Part shown: piece by piece, positions 1-10,042 of the stretch | Position numbering within the stretch: position 1 is the first letter of the stretch | Layout: each line of letters starts with the position of its first letter | From: Salticus scenicus | Lineage: Eukaryota > Arthropoda > Arachnida > Araneae > Salticidae | Assembly (NCBI GenBank): GCA_963930645.1 | Contig: OZ005662.1 | Location: 78,834,841 to 78,898,840 of the forward strand | Reading direction: 5' to 3' | DNA length: 64,000 nt | Made by a program: the position numbers and the translations under genes | Notes under the pieces: model-generated | Seen by the model: only the letters and a program-made list of their open reading frames with translations | Told to the model about the DNA's origin: nothing | Databases searched by the model: none

Positions 1-294
1 AAATCTGGGTCATTTTTCGGTAGACAAGGGTCGACGTTTTAATTAATATCTCCGCTAATTAGGGTCGCATCGCTTAGCGAATTATCGCGATGTCGAGATG
101 AAGAAATTCTGCGTCTGTCGACACCGGTTTCGAGGCGATGCGACCATTAGCGCCGGAGCTTTAGCGGTCACAAGGCATTTCTCACAGACAGACAGAAAGA
201 CAGATGCGCACAGGTTTTAATAATATAAGGAGATGACATTTTGACAACTCATTTAAGTTTAATGTCCAGCGAAGCGGGCAAAGCCTGCTAGTAT
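1..294 (-). repeat. 3' part of a CTAG-ended dispersed repeat, possibly Helitron-like
   Basis: This block is more GC-rich than its surroundings and ends with a GCGAAGCGGGC palindrome-like core, then GCCTGCTAG directly before a T. The same end recurs at 7337 (opposite strand), near 56864-56890, and in decayed form near 58797. A GC-rich hairpin a few bases before a terminal CTAG followed by T is the usual 3' end of Helitrons. No Rep/helicase coding sequence is visible, so that assignment is inference. A CAGACAGACAGA run at 184-200 resembles the microsatellite inside repeat L. Confidence 0.45.
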
Positions 295-313
295 ATATAT
301 ATATATATATATA

Positions 314-1237
314 TGCCAGGTGATCCAAAAGTCAGGACGAACTTTAAAAATGAATAATTCGAAAACGAATCAAGATACAAAGATACGGTTTGCACCAAAC
401 GGATGGAAAAGAAACCGGGTTTTGTGTGGCAACGAAAAAAAAAAAAAAAAAAAATAGTTCTGTTGGCGACCAACATATGGCGATATAGTGTTTTATTTCA
501 CCAAAAAGTGATTTACAAATGAAAAAAATTTTGGCAACTTACAAGTCAGCTTAATTACAGTTAATTAGTACTACTACAGTAACTGTTCAATGTGCTGTCC
601 ATCATTCAGCAGTACAACTGTGAGACTATTCATTTAGTAGCATTTCTTGCGTTATGGCAGACACATTTTGGCGGATGGCATCTCTCAGTGCTGCTAGTGA
701 TGCCGGATGGTCGCGGTACACTTTTGTCTTCAAGAATCCCCACAGCCAAAAGTCACAGGGTGTCAGATCGGGAGATCTTGGAGGCCATACATGATTAAAG
801 TAGCGACTGAGAATGAGAAATAATTTCTTCATCGTTTTGTTCAATGCAGAAGACGTTATTGGTCCTTTGCTATCTCGCCTACCCTTCATGTAGCGATATG
901 CTCGCAATGCCGAAGTGGCACTTTCCGAATTCTTATAATACAGTTTAACGAAGAGGACTTTCTCAACTATGGACAGTATTTCGATGCATATAAGCTTTGA
1001 CTACCATTACCTGCTGCAGTTGCTCCTTTTTATATCGTTTGTTGCTATGCAAAATGCTACATCAGAAATCCGACAGTTGGTCGCCAACAGAACTATTTTT
1101 TTTTTTTTTTTTTTTTTTCGTTACCACACAAAACCCGGTTTCTTTTTCATCCGTTTGGTGCAAACCGTATCTTTGTATCTTGATTCGTTTTCGAATTATT
1201 CATTTTTAAAGTTCGTCCTGACTTTTGGATCACCCCG
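314..1237. mobile_element. Tc1/mariner-like element with ~160-bp terminal inverted repeats, internally deleted
   Basis: The segment at about 314-474 is repeated in reverse complement at about 1077-1237, including an internal A/T tract of about 20 bases. The outer ends read GGTGATCCAAAAGTCAGGAC. Both ends lie in TA dinucleotide microsatellite, consistent with TA target duplication (312-313 and 1238-1239). The element is only ~0.92 kb and encodes a fused, core-less transposase fragment on the minus strand, so it cannot move by itself. It is probably a non-autonomous derivative mobilised in trans. Confidence 0.8.
626..976 (-). pseudogene. Transposase remnant: N-terminal helix-turn-helix joined to C-terminal end, catalytic core missing
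   Basis: Read on the minus strand from about 976, the frame gives VEKVLFVKLYYKNSESATSA and then RAYRYMKGRRDSKGPITSSA, which is like the N-terminal DNA-binding part of arthropod IS630/Tc1/mariner-type transposases. After ~15 further residues it passes directly into VWPPRSPDLTPCDFWLWGFL and an alanine-rich tail (ASLAALRDAIRQNVSAITQ), which is the C-terminal end of the same family. Most of the ~200-residue DDE/D catalytic region is absent. There is no in-frame stop across the junction, so the deletion joined the halves in frame. No good ATG is seen upstream, and the codon where a start is expected appears lost. A short DNA-binding product is conceivable but not shown. It lies inside the 314-1237 inverted repeats. 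Confidence 0.7.
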
Positions 1238-1626
1238 TATATATATATTATATATATATATATATATTTAAAGCTGTAGAGGCCTCTGCTCCTTCTTCTA
1301 GTTATCATTTATTTATTTATGTTATGCTTGTTTCATATTTGTTATGTATGATCTTATACGTCAGGCTCCCAGAAAAGCTCATTAACTTTTCAATATCTAT
1401 TGCTTTAAATAAAGTTTCATTTCCATGTATAATTGTTTAATGATTAAAGTAGGAGTACTACGGATAAATTCATAATTCATTTGAATCCTGAATATATATT
1501 TTTAAATTTATAGGTAATTTTAGCAAATGTTCATTTGTTTCTTTTGCATTCTATTCTACATTGCATCATAAATAGAGGCATATAATTTTTATTGATGGGG
1601 GTGAAGGGTGGGGTATAAAAAAATTA
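1238..1626. other. AT-rich DNA, no gene seen
   Basis: A (TA)n microsatellite at 1238-1268 is followed by unremarkable AT-rich sequence. Open frames here are short and low complexity. Confidence 0.6.
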
Positions 1627-2031
1627 CAGTAGAGCTTGGATAATTCGAAGTTGAAGGGACCAAAGAAAATTAGAAATATCCAAAAATTGGAATTACATAT
1701 ACTATTTGTCAAAAAGAAGAGATAAACTAAAAAAATTAAAACTCTACGATCAAAGATTTAACACATATACTTGATATCTAAGGATTCTGCGAGCTGAATT
1801 ATTCAACACTTTTTTAAAAAATAGTCAGATATTTGTTATTGCTTCTTTAAGTACAATCTTTGTGTAGACTCATATGACTTCAACCTATCAATGGATACAA
1901 AAATAGAATCTTCTACATTAGACATGACTTTCAATTAAAAACAAATCTCAGAGTTCATGTATATGGACCATATCTTCTGATGCACTAGGTAGGGGCATCT
2001 CTTGTATTTTCTTATCCTTCTTTTGAACGAC

Positions 2032-2066
<35 letters not shown>

Positions 2067-2274
2067 CATTTTAGCTGAGAAAGATCTCGGGAACAAATTT
2101 TACTGTAATATTTTAAAGGTAATCGTATGAAAAATTCGAATTATCCAAAATAGAATTCGAATTATCCATGATTTTTTAATATTATTTTAGTACAAAATTC
2201 AAGGGACCGAGTAAAAAATTCGAATTTTCCAGGAATTTCGAATTAAACAAGTTCGAATTATTCAAGTTTCACTG
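1627..2274. mobile_element. Pogo/Tigger-like non-autonomous element
   Basis: The left end CAGTAGAGCTTGGATAATTC is answered by the reverse complement CAGTGAAACTTGAATAATTC at the right end, with TA on both sides (1625-1626 and 2275-2276). Sub-terminal blocks AGGGACC and AATTCGAA are also mirrored. The terminus type CAGTRRARCTT and TA duplication fit the pogo/Tigger branch of Tc1/mariner. No transposase is seen. The middle holds a 28-base A run (about 2037-2064). Confidence 0.7.
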
Positions 2275-2276
2275 TA

Positions 2277-3340
2277 TTTTGTTTTTATTATTTTAGCTTT
2301 ATAGAAATTTAGGAAAATAATTATATGCGGGTTTTTACTTATGTATTACGCATTTAATTTTCACAAGCCTTCCAGTTTTTTAATTTATACACTGCTGTTT
2401 ATTAATGTCAATTGTTTAATTAACAAAAAAGTATTCCCTATTTTTGCTAAATATCAAATGAAAATTTTAAAAATATATTTATTCTGTGTTCATAAACACT
2501 AAAGTCTTACAACTTCCAATTGCGTTTGACATATCTGACATTAAAAACTGAACTGTAATGAAAAATTTCTGCATTATATATGAATAATAAAGGCACGCGT
2601 TTTGAGAAGAAAAGTCTTTTCTCATCAGGCAAGAAATGCGCACTATTCTATAAAGAAGCACAGGAAATCATACTCCGTGCTTTATCTCATAAAGGTGAGA
2701 GGCATTTCTTTCGTAATGAAGGAATATTTTGTTCTTTCGAAATACGTTGCCTATATTAATCTTTTATGGCACATTCAAAAAGTTTTCTGTTTTAATTTAT
2801 GACTCTGCACTTACTTTATACTATGTGCTTGGCATACGTTTTACAACATTGAAAATAAAGAAAATATTTCATGCGCAAAAATTCAAAATTTTATCAAAAT
2901 CGGTATTTTCATATTTAAAATTTCAAATAATTACAGTTTCATACCAGAAATTTTCATATCTCTGATTTAAAATGTGCGCTTGTTACAACTGTTAAATGTT
3001 ATTTTGTTATTAGAAAGCTAATTTTTGCCTTAAAAGTTAAAGTTCTTGCTTTTTAAGTTTAATTTTTTATTTAAAATTGGTGTATGAAAATAAACTTTTA
3101 ATATTATTAAAAAAAAAAAAAAAAAAAAAAAGCAGGATTTGGAAAAAAATTAGTTTGTGAAAATGAAAATTTTTAATTAAAGGAGTCATAATTGCCAATT
3201 TTAGCATTCGTATTTTCTATAGATAAATAGCTCTAATCCCTTTGAGAAGTTAAATGGATATTTCTAGTTATCTTGAAAAAGAAGTGGAGGAAAAGAATGG
3301 GGAAAGAGATGCGGGGGAACTCATCAGCGCAATCGACCTG
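2277..3340. other. AT-rich DNA without a recognisable gene
   Basis: Poly-A near 3109-3131 and short low-complexity frames only. I found no repeat partner elsewhere in the window for most of this stretch. Confidence 0.5.
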
Positions 3341-3349
3341 TAAGGGAAA

Positions 3350-3625
3350 AACCAAATTTCTCTCCCCCTATTTAAATCGGTGCTCGGTAAAAATGGCAAC
3401 GGAAAAAATGGCAACCGAAAATATTGGCAACGGAAATAATGGCAACTGGGGGAAAAGACAGCGGTAAAATTGATAACAATAACTTGATGAATGGATAAAG
3501 TTGCAGTTATCTATGTAAATAAAGAGAGCTGTTTTTATGTGTGTGTGTGAGTGATTGATGTGTAGGCTGAGCGGAAAAATGTAGTTTTCGAACTACTAAA
3601 TACAATTGACTCCCAACAAAATCCC
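3350..3625 (+). repeat. Dispersed repeat N (GGCAACGG repeat), copy 1
   Basis: It contains a short degenerate tandem of AATGGCAACGGAA units (about 3390-3450). Next come AAAATTGATAACAATAACTTG, then CTATGTAAATAAAGAGAG with a GTGTGTGT run and a GGCTGAGCGGAA block. The same order recurs at 60440-60640. Shorter forms lie at 57555, 57765 and 58029. The reading frame through it is only a translation of the ATGGCAAC units. Confidence 0.65.
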
Positions 3626-3696
3626 TAGAATATCATCAGCAGCCATGTATATTTTGAAACTGAAGATAAGATTTACTTGTTTGCTTTCAAATTATG

Positions 3697-3768
3697 GAAT
3701 AGAGCAGGCGCACGTGGCGTCACTGAGATAAACATTGACAAACGATTCCGCAGGCAAAAGGTGGGATA
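3697..3768. repeat. Fragment matching the inside of the 22848-26476 element
   Basis: AATAGAGCAGGCGCACGTGG, followed by CGTCACTGAGATAAACA and GGTGGGATAAA, matches in reverse complement the sequence at about 26215-26292. It is a small dispersed piece of that family. Confidence 0.55.
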
Positions 3769-4125
3769 AATAGCTATGTACTTCCATTTCTCCAATATTT
3801 TTAACACGTTTTACATTTCTGCTAAGATTTAACCATTGTTATTGCTTGTTATATAAATGGATATTATGTGGTAGCTCTTAATTGAAAAATCTGTATTAAA
3901 ATACTTTCAATATAAAAATATTTTTTTCTATCGCAGATTCTAGGAAAAAAAATTATTATTTAATATAAATATTTTATGTCGAACCTTTCAAAGAGGTGTA
4001 TTGCATAATATACTTTTGTGTTAATTTCTTTACATCTTTTCACACGACAACGACAAGGTTCTTCTAGAAAGGAAAGCAAGATACATCTGTACGATACATC
4101 TAGTACATTTGTAACGAAAGTAAAG

Positions 4126-4133
4126 GGTTTTTT
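4126..4133 (+). other. Target-site duplication half P (GGTTTTTT)
   Basis: This octamer abuts the left copy at 4134. Its partner is AAAAAACC at 9534-9541, abutting the other copy, not at 6666. Confidence 0.75.
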
Positions 4134-4524
4134 CATCGAGCTTTAATTTAGGTAGAGAGCGAAATGGTAACCCCTTTGTGTGGCCAACATCATCGAGAAG
4201 TGTCACGTGACAATAACTTTGAGATTTCTTCTTTCTCCTGTGCGTGTTAAGTACTACGGTATTGTGTTAGCCGAAAGCCGAATCATAGAGGTGTTGCGCC
4301 CGCGTGGTTTGTGATCTTTCCTCGTTGTGCGTAAGCGCACAGCGTCAAGCCACAGTGTGCGCCAAGCGTGAATTCTCGCCAAACTCACTTAGCTCCGTAA
4401 GCTCCGTCGAGGTCTACCGCTACAAAGTGACGCTAGTAACATCGAAATATAGTCTTGATCTTCAATTCTCATAGGAATTATGTATTAAAATAATATTTTT
4501 TATTTTCATTATTGACGATATTGG

Positions 4525-4561
<37 letters not shown>

Positions 4562-5004
4562 TTGGCATAAAAAAAAAAAAATAAACCCATCAAAAATCGG
4601 AGCAAAAATTTATAGGAATAATAATACTTTCATCTTATAACTGTAAAAGAAATTACATTATAATAATATAAAAAATAATAGGACAGATTCTATTTTTTAA
4701 TATCTTCATAATATTTTTAATAATAATCTAGATGCATCATTATTTAAGATATTTGTTTTATTTATTATTCTCTTCTTTATATTTAAGAAGAAAGTATTCG
4801 ATTAATGGAAAGTTTTAGTCACTGGTTTCCAATGAATTTATACGTTTTGACATATCCTGTACACGATTGCACTATTTTAAGTGTCTTCGTGTGTGCCTAA
4901 ACTTTTGTGGCTGCTCTACCTCATAAATAAGTGGACGAAATTTAACCAAACTTGATATTTAGTTCTAACATCGAAAATTAGTGCTTATAAGCTGTTACTG
5001 AAAA

Positions 5005-5230
5005 CCGCCCACCAGCGACCGAGCGGTTCAGCGCTCAAAGCTGGTAGACGTGAGGTGCCGGATTCGATCCCAGCTCGCGCTCGTTGGCTTAGTCGTTTGG
5101 AGTTTTCCGTGGTTTTCTCCAAAACTTGCGTATATACGGACTAGAACCCCTTAGAAAGAACTCCACCACGGAGGGCACTCCTCTTTATGCCTAGGATCCT
5201 AGTGTAGTCAATCAGCCTTACTTCCAAAAC
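5005..5230 (+). repeat. SINE S1, tRNA-derived
   Basis: The head has an RNA polymerase III A-box-like GCGACCGAGCGGTTCAGCGC and a B box GGATTCGATCCC, close to class II (Ser/Leu-type) tRNAs. The body contains GAGTTTTCCGTGGTTTTCTC, then ACTAGAACCCCTTAGAAAG and CCTAGGATCCTAGTG. Other copies are at 10640-10860, 24952-25175 and several fragments. Present in both inverted arms, so it was inserted before the arms were duplicated. Confidence 0.8.
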
Positions 5231-5692
5231 ACCAAACGCCCAATAGGTAGAACTGTCATCCCGTATATATTTATTTTATTGTATTTATTTATTTGTTTCA
5301 ACAAAGTACGAAACTTCGCATAAATATGCACAATGAGACTTGTTTTTTAAAGAATTTTTGTGGATTAAAAAGAATTGTTTAAAATAGTAATAACCAATTA
5401 TGGGGGGGGGGGGGAGGTTGTGAATGTAAACGCATCACTTTTCACTGGGAAGGGGGGGGGGGATGCAAATTTTTAATATTAGTGTTTCTGAAAAGAACCC
5501 CATCAATACCTTTAAAACGAATGATTGAATCATAAGTCTAGAATAATTAAAAGCAAATTTATCAGTTTTTTTTTCGTTTTTTTTTTTTTTTTTTTTTTTT
5601 TTTGATAAATAAATAAATAAAAAACTTAGGAAGAAAATTGCAGTCTTTAAAATATGAATGTGGTCTATAAGACACAAAATAAACTTTCTTTA

Positions 5693-6026
5693 GATTTAGA
5701 AATATTTATACATGAAATCATCAACCGTGAATATTCATTTAAATAAATTGGAGTGTAAAGGTTGATATTTTTTATTTACCAACTATGTGAAAAATACCAG
5801 AGCCGGGAATCGAACCCGGGCACGTCCGCTTAACGCACGGATGCTCTACCACTGAGCTACCCTGGCTGACAACCAGCTAGGCATTTCTCACATAATATTC
5901 GTTGTCCAAGTCACCGAGTCTGCAAACGCAGCTGTATCAAGTGACAATATTAATCGCAGCACAACTCCATAGACCACGAAATTTCAATTTAGAAATATTT
6001 ATACATGAAATCTTTAGATTATATCT
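5693..6026 (-). repeat. tRNA-like SINE insertion unique to the left arm
   Basis: About 330 bp is absent from the matching place in the right arm near 10180. The insert is bounded by direct copies of AGAAATATTTATACATGAAA, and a CTTTCTTTAGATTATAT stretch is partly duplicated next to it. It includes the tRNA-like segment 5796-5866. The filled/empty comparison between arms makes the insertion certain. The exact duplication boundaries are ambiguous. Confidence 0.75.
5796..5866 (-). tRNA. tRNA-like sequence, probably a SINE head or dead tRNA
   Basis: On the minus strand a full cloverleaf can be drawn: acceptor GCCAGGG with CTCTGGT (two G-U pairs), D arm GCTCAGTGGTAGAGC, a five-pair anticodon stem TCCGT/GCGGA, and T arm CCGGGTTCGATTCCCGG. 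The seven-base anticodon loop is GCGTTAA, so position 33 is C instead of the near-universal U, with GTT at 34-36. A TTTTT terminator follows. The missing U33 and its place inside a direct-repeat-flanked insert argue against a working tRNA. A scan with a tRNA covariance model would settle it. Confidence 0.45.
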
Positions 6027-6529
6027 TTCTTTAGATTATATATATCTTTGAAATGAAAATCATTTGCATTCATCATGAAACGAAGTTTTAATAAAAAAAT
6101 ATTTTAGTTAATATCTAATTTACATTGTGTGTATTTTTATAGGATAATATAAAAGAAAGTTTTGTGATGGCCACAACATACTATACATTTGAAATGTTTT
6201 AATTTCTATATTTTATTCAAAATATTTTTTTTTTTTTTATCTTTTTTCAAAATTGTAATTTATTTGAATAAAAATCGCTTGGCTGAGTTTTCATTAGAAA
6301 AAGAAATATTAATAGTAAATACATAGCTCTTATAACATATTTGTCAAAGAATATCTAATGATGTAAATATTCTTTGGTATTTAAAACCTAAAAAATGTTT
6401 TTTATGGGAAAAAAAACTATCGCCAAGAAAGCGATAAGTAGCAAAAAAAGTTAGCTCAACGAAATAACACGTGATACATGTTGTACACGTTTTCTTCCGT
6501 CGAAAAGAATAGGGATTCTCCCTCTACTA

Positions 6530-6647
6530 CACTGTAAAAAACTAACTATTACCAGCTGCAAGAAACTCTCTATGATTGGAGAAAATAATTATTTTCTCCA
6601 ATCACAGAGGGTTTCTTGCAGCTGGTAATAGTTATTTTTTTACAGTG
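6530..6647. mobile_element. Foldback MITE (CACTGTAAAAAA ends)
   Basis: This is a nearly perfect palindrome. CACTGTAAAAAACTAACTAT is mirrored at the right end, and both halves contain GCAGCTGGTAATAGTTA-type sequence. The centre is GGAGAAAATAATTATTTTCTCC. It is flanked by TA (6528-6529, 6648-6649), as for a Tc1/mariner-type MITE. It has no coding capacity. Confidence 0.8.
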
Positions 6648-7336
6648 TAGTATATCTGCTCGATGGTTGCTACGGCACCTGGAAAACAGAACCTGGAAAA
6701 CTCAGGAAATTTGAAAATCTATCAAAAATCAGGGAATTTTCAAAATTTAGTGAAAACAGAGGAAATTATGGGAATTTTGCAATTTTTTGGAAAAACATTG
6801 GGAAATTTTTTCATAATCAAATATTTTAAAAATTTTTAGTGCTTTATAATGAATCAATTATGTTTTTTCTCCCAACTATAGTAAGTTAATAAAATTAATA
6901 TACCCTAAACATGTTAGATTCTAATGCTGCATGATTGTGTATCATCTATGTTACTTCTAAAAGGGTCAGGGAAGACTCAGGGAATTTTTTTTCCTGATTT
7001 GTATAGCAATCCTGACCAGAGCTGTTAATTAAAAAAAAAAAAAAAAATCATTTTTTTTTTTTTTAAATTTAAATCGGATTTATTATTATTATTATTATTT
7101 ATTTATTTATTCATTTAAATCAAGAATTTATTTGATTTTTATGTTTTTTTTTAAAACAATTTATGCATTATAACACAACGCTATTTTATTATGAGAATGC
7201 ATGTGTAATATATGCACAACATCTACACTATCAATCATTTTACTTAAATTATAAAAATATAAATAATATTCCTTAAAAAAAAACAATCCATAAGTATTCA
7301 ATACCATACCAATGTTTTATTCAACATATTATCTTC

Positions 7337-7520
7337 ACTAGCAGGCTTCGCCCGCTTCGCTGGGCACTATATTTAAGAGATTTCTTTTTAATTGAATAAT
7401 TGAAACGTTTAACTAAATATATTTCGATGGACGCGTATTTTCTTCACGGTTTTAGTATGGGATCTCCTTGACAATATCAAACATATTTTGAACTTCTCGA
7501 ATCTGTGCAACAAAACTATT
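7337..7520 (+). repeat. CTAG-family dispersed repeat
   Basis: It starts CTAGCAGGCTTCGCCCGCTT, continues CGCTGGGCACTATATTTAA, and runs through a GAACTTCTCGAATCTGTGCA block. It matches 56700-56893 in reverse complement for about 190 bases. The terminal core also matches 260-294. Confidence 0.65.
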
Positions 7521-9533
7521 ATTAAAACGAATATTCTCGAAAACAGTCAAATAGAAATGTTAAGTCTCCGAATATTCTGGAAACAGTTGAAACTGTTGCT
7601 CTACAGTAACAAGTCACTATTCGATGAATGGTCGAATCGGAGAACGCACGTATGTACGATTCACGTACATAAAAAAAAAAAAAAAAAAAAAAAAAATCAC
7701 CGGACAGTCCTACACGTTGTGCATGAATCTCAGAACACACAAAAGTCGGTTATTTACGTTTGTTTGCATACCCCTTCATTTGAGAGAGAGAAGAAAAAGG
7801 TCCCTGTCAGTTATTGCTTTAAAATATAATTATTAAGGCATAATATTATACAAAATAGTCTCAGTTCTATAAAGCCATGTTCCAACACTTTCTTTCATTT
7901 AATTTTTTTTTCTTATTATAATTATTATTTTAATATTATAGTTATTATTTTTTTTTTTTTTAAATAATTAAAATCTCATATTCTAATATTCAGCCCTTTT
8001 AAAAGAATAAATTTTTATCTGGCGGCGAAATATATCACCAATATCAATGATGGAATGTATTCGAAACATAGCGTTACTCTATGGTATAATTTTGTGCAAT
8101 TTCAGTATATGATTCACAAGTAGCAATTCGCAAATTACCCATTACTGAAATCATAATATAGTCATTAATAATTAATGAATGTTCTTTTTAAAAAAATCAT
8201 AAATATTTTATAAAATAACAAGATTAAAAAATCCTGGTTAAATTAAAATAATAATATAAGTAAATCAGTAAAATATATTTTTATGCACTATAAGATTTTA
8301 ATGAATATTTTAACTACAGTTAAATCTTTAAGCATACATTATGAAAAAAGAAAAATTCTCACATACAAGCGTCTAAAAAATTATAGAAATGTAAAAAAAT
8401 ACTACTATTATATTAATACAATGCTAAAATTCTATTATGAAGACGTTTATAGTTTTCTAAATATAAATAAAGAACAAATCTATATCTTTTAGATTTAGAT
8501 CCTCTTATTTCTGAGCCAATAAAATCGAGGTTTCTTCTCAAAAATGAGAATATGGCAAGAGCATTCATTTTCGGCGGATTATCCGATTGTCCTTTTATAA
8601 ATCCAAAATCGACATTATACAATTAAAAATAGAAAAGAATTATATAAGATGTAGTATTGTTATGGAATGTTTAAGTTATTTCTTGCAAAAGGTAAAAACT
8701 TTGAAAATAAAATATAAAATACTGATTAGAACAGAGCGAACAAAAAAGCAGTAGGTAAAAGAATGTACGTAAAAAATGAAAGTAAACATTCGGGGGCCAG
8801 GTCGTTTCCCCTGATTTAAAGAATTTAGGTAAAAATGGCAACGATAAATATATTAAAAAGGGTAACAAAATAAAGGAAAACGAGAAATGATAATTTGAGA
8901 ATTCTTACTAGCGAATTATATGCTAAAAATATCTCAAGAGTAAAATATATTTCGTCTTTGGTACTGATAAAATTTTTCATCGTCAGATATAAATGTGTAC
9001 TTCCCTAAAGGCTCTGAATATTAGAATCATTCATTTTCCAACTTTTTTGGGTCTTAAAGAAGAAATGTTACTCTTTATTAATATATTTATTCACGTATTC
9101 AATATTTGTGCGATATTATATCAATGTTAGTTATTTAAAAAGTAAATAAATAAATTAAATTAATGGTTAAATTAAAAAAAAATAATAATAAAGAGTTGTG
9201 GATGGGTGGAGATGGGAGGCTAATTTTACATTTTGAGCATGGATAAACATAAAGAAAGGCTTTCTTTGTGTAGACAATGACAGAATTAGGAAGGAAATGT
9301 TTTTCCTATAGAAGCGTTCTCCAGTTTCTTCTTTCATCTGGCAATGTCATTGAGTTACCCTCTGCTTTTGTCCTTTTGTATTCTCACCACCTGACAGTTC
9401 AGAATCATAATCTATGTAGTGGCCCTTCTCCTTATAGCCCAAGACTACTATATAACTACTCTTTGAACACTAAATAGATAAGGAAGATTTTAAAAGGCCA
9501 TAATTTGTGATATTTACTGCCTTTCAGATACAG
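7521..9533. other. AT-rich spacer, no gene seen
   Basis: It holds long A/T runs, TTATTATTA microsatellites, and low-complexity frames such as 7488-7829 that are carried through poly-A as polylysine. A single GGTAAAAATGGCAACG near 8830 is a trace of repeat N. Confidence 0.5.
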
Positions 9534-9558
9534 AAAAAACCCATCGAGCAGATATACT

Positions 9559-9716
9559 CACTGTTAAAAAAATGCAGAAAAAATACAGAAATTCTCTGTA
9601 ATTTCAGAAAAAAAGTCGTAAATTACGGAAAAATTACGTAGACAAAACGTATTTTACGACTTTTTTTCTGAAATTACAGAGAATTTCTGTATTTTTTCTG
9701 CATTTTTTTAACAGTG
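9559..9716. mobile_element. Foldback MITE (CACTGTTAAAAAAA ends), different from the one in the left arm
   Basis: CACTGTTAAAAAAATGCAGA at the left is mirrored at the right. Both halves contain CAGAGAATTTCTGTA-type and AAAAAGTCGTAAAT-type sequence. The interior shares nothing with the 6530-6647 foldback, yet it sits at the homologous position of the arm. TA follows at 9717-9718; the left partner is degraded. Confidence 0.75.
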
Positions 9717-10042
9717 TATATAGGGAGAGTACTATCTAGTAGAGTATACTATCTAGTTATTTTGTTAAGCTAACTTTTTTCGCTACTTATCGCTTTCTTG
9801 GCGATAGTTTTTTCCCCATAAAAAATATTTTTTAGGTTGTAAATACTAAAGAATATTTACATGATTAGATATTCTTTGACAAATATGTTATAAGAGTTAT
9901 GTATTTATTATTATTATTTCTTTTCCCAATGAAAACTCAGCCAAGCGATATTTATTCAAATAAATTACAATTTTGAAAAAGATAAAAAAAAAAAAAAATC
10001 CTTTGAATAAAATATAGAAATTAAAACATTTCAAATATATAG

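Larger units (their letters stand above)
4770..6180 (+). repeat. SF superfamily member inside the left CATCGAGC element
   Basis: It opens with a stem-loop CTTCTTTATATTTAAGAAG followed by AAAGTATTCG. Next is a block with TTTATACGTTTTGACATATC and a CTCATAAATAAGTGGACGAA phrase. It ends at AAAGTTTTGTGATGGCCACA, whose dyad corresponds to the GTGGCCAC ends of other copies. SINE S1 and the tRNA-like insertion lie inside. The same unit lies inverted at 10043-11095. Confidence 0.6.
4134..6665 (+). mobile_element. hAT-like element with CATCGAGC ends, left copy
   Basis: The ends are CATCGAGC and GCTCGATG. The whole unit is repeated in reverse complement at 9542-11727. Shared content includes a GC-rich block near 4250-4440, an SF repeat, SINE S1 (5005-5230) and the GCGATAGTTTTTT region near 6415. 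This copy alone carries the tRNA-like insertion at 5693-6026. Immediate 5' flank is GGTTTTTT (4126-4133) and 3' flank is GTTGCTAC (6666-6673). These differ from each other but match the flanks of the other copy. Eight-base duplications suggest hAT or another 8-bp superfamily. No transposase is visible, so it is non-autonomous. Confidence 0.75.
6666..9541. other. Spacer between the CATCGAGC copies, inferred to be inverted
   Basis: It begins with the octamer GTTGCTAC (6666-6673) and ends with AAAAAACC (9534-9541). Each is the missing partner of the duplication at the outer end of the opposite copy. The inside is AT-rich with poly-A tracts (7672-7697), a CTAG-ended repeat at 7337-7520, and no host gene that I can support. 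Confidence 0.65.

Noticed and set aside
3273..3467. Small gene encoding a repeat-rich MATEK/NGN peptide
   Set aside because: It is only the translation of tandem ATGGCAACGG units of repeat N.
5796..5866. Functional tRNA-Asn gene (anticodon GTT)
   Set aside because: U33 is replaced by C, the body does not resemble tRNA-Asn, and it lies in a recent direct-repeat-flanked insertion.
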